From CAZJWR01 sp964549765 (GTDB lineage Bacteria > Zixibacteria > MSB-5A5 > GN15 > JAAZOE01): a DNA stretch of 64,000 nucleotides. Both the position numbers and the translations under genes were made by a program. A model generated the notes under the pieces. It was not told the origin of the DNA. It ran no database searches and saw only the letters and a program-made list of their open reading frames with translations. The stretch spans positions 1 to 64,000 of the forward strand of contig CAZJWR010000003.1 of the NCBI GenBank assembly GCA_964549765.1, in the 5' to 3' direction. Positions 50,951-60,732 of the stretch are shown here, in pieces. Within the stretch, counting starts at the first letter, position 1. Each line of letters starts with the position of its first letter.

Positions 50951-52090
50951 TTAGGCGGCAGCGGTGATGGCATCGAATTCGCGGAGCAGTTCTTTCTGGC
51001 GTTCGGTCAATTTCGTCGGGACTTTGACGTGGACGGCCACCAGAAGGTCGCCCTTCTTGTCGCCGACGGCCAGACCGAGACCTTTCAGACGCAGGACCGT
51101 CTCCGGCTGCGTGCCGGGTTTGATCGTAACGTTGATTTTTTTGGTCAACGCCTGCACGGTCACTTTGGTGCCCAGCGCCGCCTGCGGAAACGTGAGATCC
51201 ACCGCGGTGCGTATGTCGTTGCCTTCACGCTGATATTTTTCGTCTGTCATAACGTTCACCTTTATGATAAGATCGCCGGTCGGTCCGCTGGCAGCGCCAG
51301 GGTATCCCAGACCCCGCAGGCGGATCGTCTCGCCGTTTTTAATTCCGGCGGGAATTTTGACCCGGATCGTTTTTTTCTTCTTGATTGTGCCCGCGCCGTT
51401 GCATTTCGGGCAGGTCTGTCCCGGAAGCACGCCGCGCCCCAGGCACGACGGGCACGGCCGGGAGATAGAGAAATTACCCTGCACATGGGTTACCTGACCG
51501 GAACCGTGGCATCGCGGGCAGACCGTCTCCCCCGCTCCGGCAACGGTGCCCTGGCCGCCGCAGGCGTCGCATGTTTGGGGAACGCCGAGGCGAATTTTTC
51601 GGGATGTGCCCAATGCAGCCTGCGAGATGCTGATGTCCAACTCGGCGCGGACGTCGCGGCCTTTCTGCGGACCGGCCTGCCCACGTCCGAAGGGACTACG
51701 CCGACGAGCGCGGACATTGTCTCCGAATATGGAACTGAATATATCGCCCAGTCCGCCGCCGCGGAACAGGTCGTTGATATTGAAACGGTCGCCGAAAACC
51801 TGCGAAAAGTCGGCGTCGGTATAGAACCGCCCGCCGCCGGGGAAACCGCCTTGCTGCGGCCCGCCGCCGAATCCGCCGAATTTACGCATGTTGTCGTACT
51901 GGCGGCGTTTCTCGTCGTCGTTGAGGACCTGATAAGCCTCGGAAATTTCCTTGAATTTCTCCTCGGCGGCTTTGTCGCCTTTGTTGCGGTCCGGATGGTA
52001 TTTTTTGGCCAGTGTGCGATATTTCTTTTTTATCTCGTCCTTGTCGGCGTTTTCGCTGACACCGAGGACTTGATAATAATCCTTGGCCAT
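50951..52090 (-). CDS. dnaJ: Chaperone DnaJ
   Basis: This 379-residue type I J-protein has a J domain with KYHPDRN (HPD), a GF-rich stretch (FGGFGGGPQQGGFPGGG) and four CxxCxGxG zinc motifs (CDACGGQG, CPRCHGSG, CPSCLGRG, CPKCNGAG). The substrate-binding C-domain follows. It stimulates DnaK. It lies 7 bp downstream of a second, shorter J-protein gene. GrpE and HrcA are not in the window. Confidence 0.96.
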   Translation of the reverse strand: MAKDYYQVLGVSENADKDEIKKKYRTLAKKYHPDRNKGDKAAEEKFKEISEAYQVLNDDEKRRQYDNMRKFGGFGGGPQQGGFPGGGRFYTDADFSQVFGDRFNINDLFRGGGLGDIFSSIFGDNVRARRRSPFGRGQAGPQKGRDVRAELDISISQAALGTSRKIRLGVPQTCDACGGQGTVAGAGETVCPRCHGSGQVTHVQGNFSISRPCPSCLGRGVLPGQTCPKCNGAGTIKKKKTIRVKIPAGIKNGETIRLRGLGYPGAASGPTGDLIIKVNVMTDEKYQREGNDIRTAVDLTFPQAALGTKVTVQALTKKINVTIKPGTQPETVLRLKGLGLAVGDKKGDLLVAVHVKVPTKLTERQKELLREFDAITAAA

Positions 52091-52097
52091 CTATCTA

Positions 52098-52682
52098 TCA
52101 CTTCCCTTGCTGTGCTATTTTGAAGATGACGGTCAGGTGCAGATTGTCGATATGCACACGCATCCGCCATCCATCGGCGGTATTCGATGGGATATCCACC
52201 GTGGCTGCCTTACGGTATTCTTCCTCGCCGGTACCACCGCATCGACTACAGGTCTTCCACAACGGTTTCCCGAAGCCCATACAATGACGGCATTTTCGCA
52301 TCAGCGGCAAATCGAGCTTCAGCCGTCCGCCGCGGGCGGCTTCGGCCGGCGACAACTCGATGAACAGATCAAGGTATTCGGGCGCATCGAGATTAAACAA
52401 CGTCAGAAATCCGTCGCGGAAATCATCGAACAGATCCTGCACCCGGTTGCGCTCGCGGTCGATCTCGACCCGCATGTAATAATCATGCGAATCGGCCGTC
52501 GTTGGCGCCTGGTTTCGCCCGGTGAGCTGTTCGTAGGCGATCAGCACCCGGCGAAACCGGTCATCGGGGCCGCCGGTGATATCCGGATGATACTTCTTTG
52601 CCAGACGCCGGAAGGCGCGCTTGATTTCATCCGACGATGCATCGCGGCCGATACCGAGTATTTCGAACGGATCGATTGACAT
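52098..52682 (-). CDS. Short DnaJ-like J-domain protein with one zinc centre
   Basis: This protein has about 194 residues. A J domain (DPFEILGIGRDASSDEIKRAFRRLAKKYHPDITGG) has an intact HPD. A middle helical region follows, and then only one CxxCxGxG pair (CRHCMGFG, CSRCGGTG) instead of the two zinc centres of DnaJ. It ends with a short beta segment. It is read 7 bp ahead of dnaJ and could be a specialised or regulatory co-chaperone. I chose the ATG at 52682 over a frame that extends to 52721. Confidence 0.82.
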   Translation of the reverse strand: MSIDPFEILGIGRDASSDEIKRAFRRLAKKYHPDITGGPDDRFRRVLIAYEQLTGRNQAPTTADSHDYYMRVEIDRERNRVQDLFDDFRDGFLTLFNLDAPEYLDLFIELSPAEAARGGRLKLDLPLMRKCRHCMGFGKPLWKTCSRCGGTGEEEYRKAATVDIPSNTADGWRMRVHIDNLHLTVIFKIAQQGK

Positions 52683-52748
52683 ATCCATCACCAAAGTATA
52701 CGTAACCGCCGTCGTAGTCAATCGTTCTCTTGCCCGTCAAAAGGGGGG

Positions 52749-52876
52749 GCGGCCTATAGGTCGGAAGGCCGCTGTTCCGCAGGGTCCTGATCCCGCCCGG
52801 CGGGATTGTGACCCTGCGGAATTTGTTGGTGAACCGCACGATCACACCGCCGCAAGGCGGCGGCAGGATCGTGCGG
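52749..52876. repeat. Tandem nested palindromes between dnaK and the J-protein gene
   Basis: Three palindromic units occur in 128 bp: GCGGCCT/AGGCCGC (52749-52772); TTCCGCAGGGTC/GACCCTGCGGAA (52775-52786 with 52810-52821) enclosing ATCCCGCC/GGCGGGAT; and CCGCACGATC/GATCGTGCGG (52834-52843 with 52867-52876) enclosing a CCGCCGC/GCGGCGG stem. The two larger units share the outer TTCCGCA end. They sit where a dnaK-dnaJ transcript would run. They look like REP/BIME-type mobile palindromes. Confidence 0.7.
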
Positions 52877-52915
52877 AACACATCTGCTGGGAATTATGAG
52901 ACAGTTCCTTCGCGT

Positions 52916-54832
<1,917 letters not shown>

Positions 54833-54858
54833 TTCAATCACCTCTCACATGCATAATT

Positions 54859-54890
54859 TGGGCTCCGAATGCAGTCGCCGCCGGAGCCCA
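54859..54890 (-). terminator. Hairpin between hsp20 and dnaK
   Basis: TGGGCTCC (54859-54866) and GGAGCCCA (54883-54890) form an 8-bp stem with a 16-nt loop in the 87-bp gap. On the minus strand it is followed by AAATTATG rather than a T-run, so partial attenuation of hsp20 read-through into dnaK is more likely than full termination. Confidence 0.4.
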
Positions 54891-54919
54891 TGTATGTCGA
54901 CCAAGACTCGACAAGATTA

Positions 54920-55351
54920 TTAGCTGATCTTGACGTCGATCTGCTTCGGCTTTTCCTCTTCCTTGAGAGGAAGCGTGACTTCCAGCAGACCGTTCTTGTA
55001 GTCGGCTGATATGCCGGATTTATCGATATTTTCCGGCAGCGTGAAGGAACGGGAGAAGGTCCCGTAGAAGCGTTCGGAACGAACCACTTCCCGCTTGTCC
55101 TCGTCGTTGCGCTTGCGCTCGCCGCTGATGGTCAGAGTATCGTTTTCGACCATCAATTTGATTTTGTCTTTTTCCATGCCCGATAGTTCGGCGACGATTT
55201 TGAACGCCCCGTCTTCCTTCATGAGATCCATCCGAACCGGGAACGATGCGTGGCCGTTCCAGGCGCGTCCAAAATGATTGCGAACTCTGCGGTCGAAATC
55301 CCAGTCCGCGTCGAGCAGATTGCGCAGCTGATTGTATGTTACGAGAGACAT
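54920..55351 (-). CDS. Small heat-shock protein Hsp20
   Basis: This 143-residue alpha-crystallin protein holds unfolding proteins for DnaK. It has the ACD strands FPVRMDLMKEDGAFKIVAELSG, the LTISGERK motif, FSRSFTLPENIDKSGISADYKNGLLEVTLPL and a C-terminal KPKQIDVKI tail with an IxV/I-type end. The start ATG at 55351 has GAAAGGAGAAAAG behind it; the longer frame to 55468 is not needed. A sigma-54-like sequence lies 50 bp upstream. Confidence 0.94.
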   Translation of the reverse strand: MSLVTYNQLRNLLDADWDFDRRVRNHFGRAWNGHASFPVRMDLMKEDGAFKIVAELSGMEKDKIKLMVENDTLTISGERKRNDEDKREVVRSERFYGTFSRSFTLPENIDKSGISADYKNGLLEVTLPLKEEEKPKQIDVKIS

Positions 55352-55683
55352 AATCTTTTCTCCTTTCGATTTCTTTGCTTTGTTCAATGACCGATAATAT
55401 AACAAACAGCGTGCCAAAATTTCTATTCGACTGCAGCACAATGAATTACGAATCACCTTGGAAATCAAGAGGCGTAAACTGATGTCAAAATGGCATTGCT
55501 ATTCTGCCGTATTGGCTGCAATAACTGCCAATCATGTCATATCGGCAGTCATGATGACGATGGGCATGATTCGTGGTTTGTGAATCAACTACATCTCACG
55601 CGTGCAAGGTACGGGTGGGCCACCGTAGTTTGATTGCTTGAAGTCATGATTTATGAAACAGCCCCGTTGTGCTTAAATGGGAG
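55352..55683. other. Control region of hsp20
   Basis: This 332-bp gap between hsp20 and the PQQ-propeller gene holds the sigma-54-like element (55401-55417) and AT-rich -10-like sequence near 55394-55400. Short inverted repeats such as ACTGCC/GGCAGT (55524-55529 with 55544-55549) and ATCATG/CATGAT lie around 55530-55555. I see no coding frame or CIRCE palindrome. Confidence 0.5.
55401..55417 (-). promoter_or_regulatory. Sigma-54-like -24/-12 element upstream of hsp20
   Basis: On the minus strand the sequence TTGGCACGCTGTTTGTT matches the TGGCACG-N4-TTGCW consensus with GG at -24 and G-T in place of GC at -12. It stands about 50 bp before the hsp20 start. No good sigma-70 -35 pairs with the nearby TATATT. 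No sigma-54 activator gene is in the window. Confidence 0.35.
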
Positions 55684-56802
55684 TTATCCCTTGAAACAAT
55701 ACAGACGCTCTTTGCGATCAGAAACGAGTATCAACCCTCCGCCGACCTGGGCGGGCATGGTCACGGGGCCTTCCAAGCGCCTGCGGTCGATAAGCTCACC
55801 CGTGCTTCGGTCGAGGCTATAGAAGTGGCGATCATATGATCCGACTAGAACGGCGCCGTCATAGATCACCGGTGTGGCCGTAACGACCCCTTCAGTCTGA
55901 TAGCGCCATATGATTTCGCCGGTGGTCTTCGCCAGGCAATACATGGCGCCGTCGGTGCCGCCGAAGAAAATTCGGGATTCCGTCTCGGCGACGCGACCGT
56001 GGATCTGAAAACCGATCGGCTGCTGCCAGACGATCAATCCGGTGGTTTTATCAACGGCATTCATGCTCCCGTCGGCGAGCCCGAAGTACAGGTATGATCC
56101 GACGGACAGATCGGAGACAATGCTATAATCGAATTGTGCGTCCCAAACAGGTTCGCCGTTGCCCGCCTCCAGCGCCCGGATCATGCCGTCGCCGTCACAA
56201 TAGTATACCGTGGAACCGTCCGATACCGGGGACACGTCGACCAGTTCTTTCGATTTGACGCTCCAGAGCGTGTCCAGGCTGGGAAATGTGAATGCGGCCA
56301 GGCCTTCGGTGGTCCCGACGACAAGAATATCCGCAACCAGTATCGGCCCGGATCGAATGTTCCGGACGACACGTTTATCGATCCTGTTTCCGTTGTAGAG
56401 ATTGGTTACGCTGACTTCACCGTAAGGAACTTTTCGAATGAAGACGAGAAGGGAGTCGGCTACAACCGTATTGAGTATGATGCCATGTCGTTTCTTTATC
56501 TGCGCCGCCCGGTCGCCGGTCGTGCGGTCATAGGCGAGGATACGGTCATGGGTCGATCTGAATACGACAAAACCGCCCGACGCCAGCAGGGGACTATCGG
56601 CAGACCCCTTTATCTTCTTTTCGTAGAGAAGATTTAAGCGTCCATCGAATGTATCGCTCGAAGCTGAGAATGTTTCGACGCCGGAGGCGACATATTTTGA
56701 CGGCGGTGAAAGAAGCTCATTTTTTCGTGACAGGTTTTTCGAGGCGCAGCCGGTCAGGGCAAGTACGGCAATAAGCGGCGCAATCGGCAGGAATCTACGC
56801 AT
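55684..56802 (-). CDS. PQQ-type beta-propeller lipoprotein, BamB-like
   Basis: This 372-residue protein has a lipobox (LIAVLALTGCASK) and successive PQQ-propeller blades: FVVFRSTHDRILAYDRTTGD, LIRALEAGNGEPVWDAQFDY, YLYFGLADGSMNAVDKTTGLIVWQ, AMYCLAKTTGEIIWRYQTEG, HFYSLDRSTGELIDRRR. BamB in the BAM complex has this plan, but so do many other envelope lipoproteins. The start ATG overlaps the stop of the upstream barrel fusion gene by one base (TAATG), so the two proteins are made together and may act together at the outer membrane. Confidence 0.82.
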   Translation of the reverse strand: MRRFLPIAPLIAVLALTGCASKNLSRKNELLSPPSKYVASGVETFSASSDTFDGRLNLLYEKKIKGSADSPLLASGGFVVFRSTHDRILAYDRTTGDRAAQIKKRHGIILNTVVADSLLVFIRKVPYGEVSVTNLYNGNRIDKRVVRNIRSGPILVADILVVGTTEGLAAFTFPSLDTLWSVKSKELVDVSPVSDGSTVYYCDGDGMIRALEAGNGEPVWDAQFDYSIVSDLSVGSYLYFGLADGSMNAVDKTTGLIVWQQPIGFQIHGRVAETESRIFFGGTDGAMYCLAKTTGEIIWRYQTEGVVTATPVIYDGAVLVGSYDRHFYSLDRSTGELIDRRRLEGPVTMPAQVGGGLILVSDRKERLYCFKG

Positions 56803-59666
56803 TAGAAATTCCATCCGAAAAAGAACTGTGTTTCGGTGTGTTTGGAGATATGATGGAAATCGTGCCGTCGCGCGATATCGAAGCGGAGAACAACCAGATA
56901 CCCAAGAGCGACTCTGAACGAAACCCCGAAGGAACCTTTCCAGGGCTGCCACTTGTCGTCCCAGGCCGCCGCGAGATCGTGGAAAATGGCGCCCCGGATG
57001 CCCCGAAGATGGAAACTGCCCAGCGGGAATGCCACCAGGAAATCATTGATAAGCGGAAAGCGTAGTTCTTCGGAATTGAACAGGATATTCCGATTATAGA
57101 AGGCCCGGCGGTCATAGCCGCGGAACGACCAGCTGCCGCCCAGGTATATCCGCTGCGGTTCGACCCCGGAGGATGAAAACGCAAAGAAGCGGCTCGCGAT
57201 ACAGGACAGATATCCTATGCGAAGATAGTGGCGAATATCGGCCAGCGCCAGCCGGTTAAATTCCTGCTCGCTGCGGAAGTCATAGGTCCAGCCCACGGTC
57301 AGATTGACCCGCCGGCCCTCCAGCGGCCCGGTTGTTTCCCAAAGCGTGTTATCGGTGATGTAGCTCAGCGAAAATGTCGTCGGGAGAGCGATGCGGCTGC
57401 GGCGAAAACCGACGTCCTTGTCGGAATATCGGGAAAATACGGTCGCCTCGAACCGGTCGAATTTGGAGATCGGGTAGCCGGCGAAAAGAACGCCGCCAAC
57501 CTGACGTTCGTAATAATATCCTTCATAATCGTTATAATATTGATCATAAAGGTGGAAGGCGCCGACGCCCCAGTTCAGCCGCGCCGAACGACGCAGGTAG
57601 GTCACGGCGCCGTTGAAACTGGAAAGGAATTCGTCCTTGTTGCGGGCCGTGTTGGAGAGAAGGAAAATAAAAGTATTATTGCCCAGCACGTCGCTCATGG
57701 CGACCTGGACGCCGCCCAGTGTTCCATAAACTTCATCGTACGCCACTGCCGATTGGGCAATATCCAGAGAATAATCGGTGGCATACTTGACCGTGGTCGC
57801 CTTGGCGCCGGCGCCGATCTTGCCGGGGAACCATTCACTGTTGACGGGTGGTTCGGTTGCGGCAAACACCGGAGTGGCTTCTTCAATGGACATTTTGAAA
57901 ATCTGGAATCCCCGGTTCTGGTAGGCGGAGAAGTATAGTTCATCCGGTTCATCCCCGAAGCGGGGATCATACGCCCCGGTGATGAAGTGTGTCATTTGAA
58001 CCATGCCGCCGTCGGGATCGACGCTGAAAATATTGAAGGCGCTCTTATCGCCGCGGTCGGACGAAAACACGATCTGCGACCCATCGGGACTCTCGGTAGC
58101 GCCGCGATCATGGTAAGGACCGTAGGTCAGACGTTCGATGACCCTTTCATCGATCCGATAGCGGTAGAGCGCAAGATAACCGTCGTACCCCTCTCCCCCG
58201 CGATCGCTGGAAAATATAATGGAACGGCCGTCGTGGCCGAAACAGGGATCGACATCATAGTAGATGTCGTCAGTAAGCCGCGTCAGACCACCGGAGGTCA
58301 GATCGAGAATATAGAGATCGGAGTATCCCGATGACCGGCTGCCGGAGAAAACGACCCGTTTACCGTCGGGCGAAAAATGGGGCGAGGCGATGGCAACGAG
58401 GCTGTCAAACTGGTACTTCTCGGTGATCGACCGTTTCTCGATATCATAAAGGTATAGGACGTCTTTTTCCTTGGACTTGGACGAGAAGGCCAAGAAACGA
58501 TTGTCGTACTGGTCGACGCCGCTGGTCATGAGATGCAGCGATTCGAACCGGGCCGACAGGTCGCCTTTGATCAACGTGATCGACCGGTCGCTGTCGCCGT
58601 CGGCGGGAATCATGTAGATGGCCGAATACCCTTCCTTGTTGGCCTTGTAGATAACCCACTGTTCCAGTTCGCCTCTCTTATTGGTGAGCGTAACCGGGAC
58701 CGGCCTGACGGCGAATTGCCGCCGGGTCAGCCGGGTGGCTTTCTTGTCGGGAAGATCAAGCGAGGCGATCTGCGGGAAATATTTCTTCTTAAGAGAGTAG
58801 GTCCATTTTTCCGAGAGCGTGTTCAAATCGTCGCCAAGCGCATACTGCATAAGCTCGTCGAAGCGGCGGCTCATGTCCCAGTCGTCGAACAGCCGCGTCA
58901 GTTTGTCTTCGCCGTATTCGGCCGAGATAAAATCGCATATCGACTGGCCGAGCTTGTACATGAAATACGATCCCTCGACCGTCCAGAGCTGTTCAATGGA
59001 CGGCAGGGTGCCGTTGATGACCATGTCGCGGACGATCAGGTCGGCTTCGCTATCCCATTCCCGCGACCAGTGTTCGGCCAGCCCCTCGGTAAACCACAGA
59101 GGCGGGTAAGCGACCGAATTGCGCCCGTATTCGCGGGCGGTGCGGCTTATTTTGGCGATGGTGAAGACATGGACGAGTTCATGGCGGATGACGCGATCGA
59201 AATCATAGAAGGAGCCGTTGTATGGGACAACCACGCGCCCCTTGATGAATTCGGTGAATCCGGCGACGTTTTCGGGCAGCAGCGACCACGTCACGTTGGT
59301 TTGCACGAAATAATTGGGATTGCTGTAGATGATCAGCGGAATTTTGGAATAGATCTCAAGATTAAATTTGGCGGCAAGGAGTCGATAAGAATCCTCGGCC
59401 GATTTGGCGGCGATTTCGGCCAGGTCGCCTTCACGGCTGTAGAAATAAATCTTGAAATGGTCGGTGGTCATGACCTGCCAGTCGAAGGTGGTGTATTGGA
59501 CCTTGTTTTTGCCGAAATAATATTGCGCCGACGCGGGCACGGCGGTGATAATCGCGAGGGCTGCGAGAACGAAGGCGAATATATATCTATGTCGAATCAC
59601 TCGATATCCAGACAGAACATGGGTGACGTTTTCCACCCTTTTACTCACGGTACTATGACGTATCAT
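56802..59666 (-). CDS. Peptidase MA / TolB-propeller / Omp85-type barrel fusion protein
   Basis: This 954-residue secreted protein has a signal peptide ending near ASAQ (48). A gluzincin-type peptidase domain carries HELVH (162-166) with Glu194 in WFTEGLAEHW as third ligand. TolB/WD40-like repeats follow (FSPDGKRVVFSGSRSSGYSD, GHDGRSIIFSSDRGGEGYDG, SPDGSQIVFSSDRGDKSA). The C-terminal half is a beta-barrel with the Omp85-like GGSWSFRGYD loop and a terminal Phe. It is coupled to the PQQ lipoprotein gene downstream. A surface protease or sensor on a barrel anchor is inferred. Confidence 0.75.
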   Translation of the reverse strand: MIRHSTVSKRVENVTHVLSGYRVIRHRYIFAFVLAALAIITAVPASAQYYFGKNKVQYTTFDWQVMTTDHFKIYFYSREGDLAEIAAKSAEDSYRLLAAKFNLEIYSKIPLIIYSNPNYFVQTNVTWSLLPENVAGFTEFIKGRVVVPYNGSFYDFDRVIRHELVHVFTIAKISRTAREYGRNSVAYPPLWFTEGLAEHWSREWDSEADLIVRDMVINGTLPSIEQLWTVEGSYFMYKLGQSICDFISAEYGEDKLTRLFDDWDMSRRFDELMQYALGDDLNTLSEKWTYSLKKKYFPQIASLDLPDKKATRLTRRQFAVRPVPVTLTNKRGELEQWVIYKANKEGYSAIYMIPADGDSDRSITLIKGDLSARFESLHLMTSGVDQYDNRFLAFSSKSKEKDVLYLYDIEKRSITEKYQFDSLVAIASPHFSPDGKRVVFSGSRSSGYSDLYILDLTSGGLTRLTDDIYYDVDPCFGHDGRSIIFSSDRGGEGYDGYLALYRYRIDERVIERLTYGPYHDRGATESPDGSQIVFSSDRGDKSAFNIFSVDPDGGMVQMTHFITGAYDPRFGDEPDELYFSAYQNRGFQIFKMSIEEATPVFAATEPPVNSEWFPGKIGAGAKATTVKYATDYSLDIAQSAVAYDEVYGTLGGVQVAMSDVLGNNTFIFLLSNTARNKDEFLSSFNGAVTYLRRSARLNWGVGAFHLYDQYYNDYEGYYYERQVGGVLFAGYPISKFDRFEATVFSRYSDKDVGFRRSRIALPTTFSLSYITDNTLWETTGPLEGRRVNLTVGWTYDFRSEQEFNRLALADIRHYLRIGYLSCIASRFFAFSSSGVEPQRIYLGGSWSFRGYDRRAFYNRNILFNSEELRFPLINDFLVAFPLGSFHLRGIRGAIFHDLAAAWDDKWQPWKGSFGVSFRVALGYLVVLRFDIARRHDFHHISKHTETQFFFGWNF

Positions 59667-59730
59667 GTTTCCATTTCGCTTGATAATAAATTATATCGGT
59701 TTTGACGGCGGTCATGTCAAGAGGTGTTGT

Positions 59731-60732
59731 TCAAGTTTTATTGAGGATTATATCGGCGGCCCGTCCGCATTTGCCGCATTTTCTGTCCTTGTTGACGCCG
59801 GTAAGCTTCGTCTGATACCATGAACGGGTTACCAGCGTATTGCCGCAGGCTGGGCAACGGGTGTCGGAGCGACCCTCGATCTGCATATTGCCGATGAAGA
59901 TATAGTTCAGGTACTGATCGATAATCTCACAGGCGCTAATCAGCGTCTGTTTCGAAGTGGCCGGCTTGTCCAGTTGATAATCGGGATGGTAGGCCGAGAG
60001 ATGCAGGGGGATATTTTTGTCAACCGAGGCAAGGAACTCGCCCAGCTTATGGAAATCCTCGTCGCTGTCGTTCAACTCCGGAATGACCAGATTGGTGACC
60101 TCCAAATGCGCGGGCGAGGCGCCCACGATGCGGATGACTTCGAGAACCGGCTCCAGTTTTCCCTTGCAGATGCGGCGGTAGAATTCCGGGCGCATGCCCT
60201 TGAGGTCGATGTTGAAGGCGTCGATTAACGGTAGTAATTCCCGCAGAGGTCCGGGATTGATATAGCCGTTGCTGACCATAACATTCACCAGTCCGGCCTC
60301 GCGGACCCTGGGAGCGGCGTCGAGCAGATATTCGAACCAGATCATCGGTTCGGTGTAGGTATAGGCGACGCCGACCGATCCGCGTTGGGCGCCGACCCGA
60401 GGAAGTTCCTCTGGGGAAATATAGGCGGTCGGCGCTTTCTCCTGCGAAATTTGCCAGTTCTGGCAATTCTGACACGAGAGGTTGCAGCCGTTGACGCCGA
60501 TGGAAACGATATCGGCTCCGGGGAGAAAATGATAGAGCGGTTTTTTTTCGATGGGATCAATGGCGACAGTCACGGTCTCGCCGTAATTTTCCGTCATAAG
60601 CCGGCCGGCGTCGTTGAACCGGGACTGGCAGATGCCCCGGCGATCCGGTTTCAGGCGGCATTCTGCCGGACACAGATGGCATTGCACCCGATCATCTTCA
60701 AGTTTTTCGTAATGTAGCGCTTCTCTGATCAT
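59731..60732 (-). CDS. AmmeMemoRadiSam-type radical SAM protein
   Basis: This 333-residue enzyme has the radical SAM cluster CNLSCQNCQNWQIS and an N-terminal CHLCPAECRL Cys motif, followed by a TIM-barrel domain with FNIDLKGMRPEFYRRI. The C-terminus is a zinc ribbon (CPAC ... CGKCGRA). Such proteins are usually encoded with AMMECR1 and Memo partners; those partners are not in the window. The reaction is not known for this branch. It overlaps the GT9-GmhB gene by 4 bp, which ties it to the envelope operon. Confidence 0.88.
   Translation of the reverse strand: MIREALHYEKLEDDRVQCHLCPAECRLKPDRRGICQSRFNDAGRLMTENYGETVTVAIDPIEKKPLYHFLPGADIVSIGVNGCNLSCQNCQNWQISQEKAPTAYISPEELPRVGAQRGSVGVAYTYTEPMIWFEYLLDAAPRVREAGLVNVMVSNGYINPGPLRELLPLIDAFNIDLKGMRPEFYRRICKGKLEPVLEVIRIVGASPAHLEVTNLVIPELNDSDEDFHKLGEFLASVDKNIPLHLSAYHPDYQLDKPATSKQTLISACEIIDQYLNYIFIGNMQIEGRSDTRCPACGNTLVTRSWYQTKLTGVNKDRKCGKCGRAADIILNKT

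Noticed and set aside
51029..52123. 364-codon plus-strand frame opposite dnaJ
   Set aside because: It is antisense to dnaJ and its Gly/Ala/Val-rich text mirrors the zinc and GF regions.
54833..55683. CIRCE/HrcA operator ahead of dnaK or hsp20
   Set aside because: No TTAGCACTC-N9-GAGTGCTAA-type palindrome is found in either leader.
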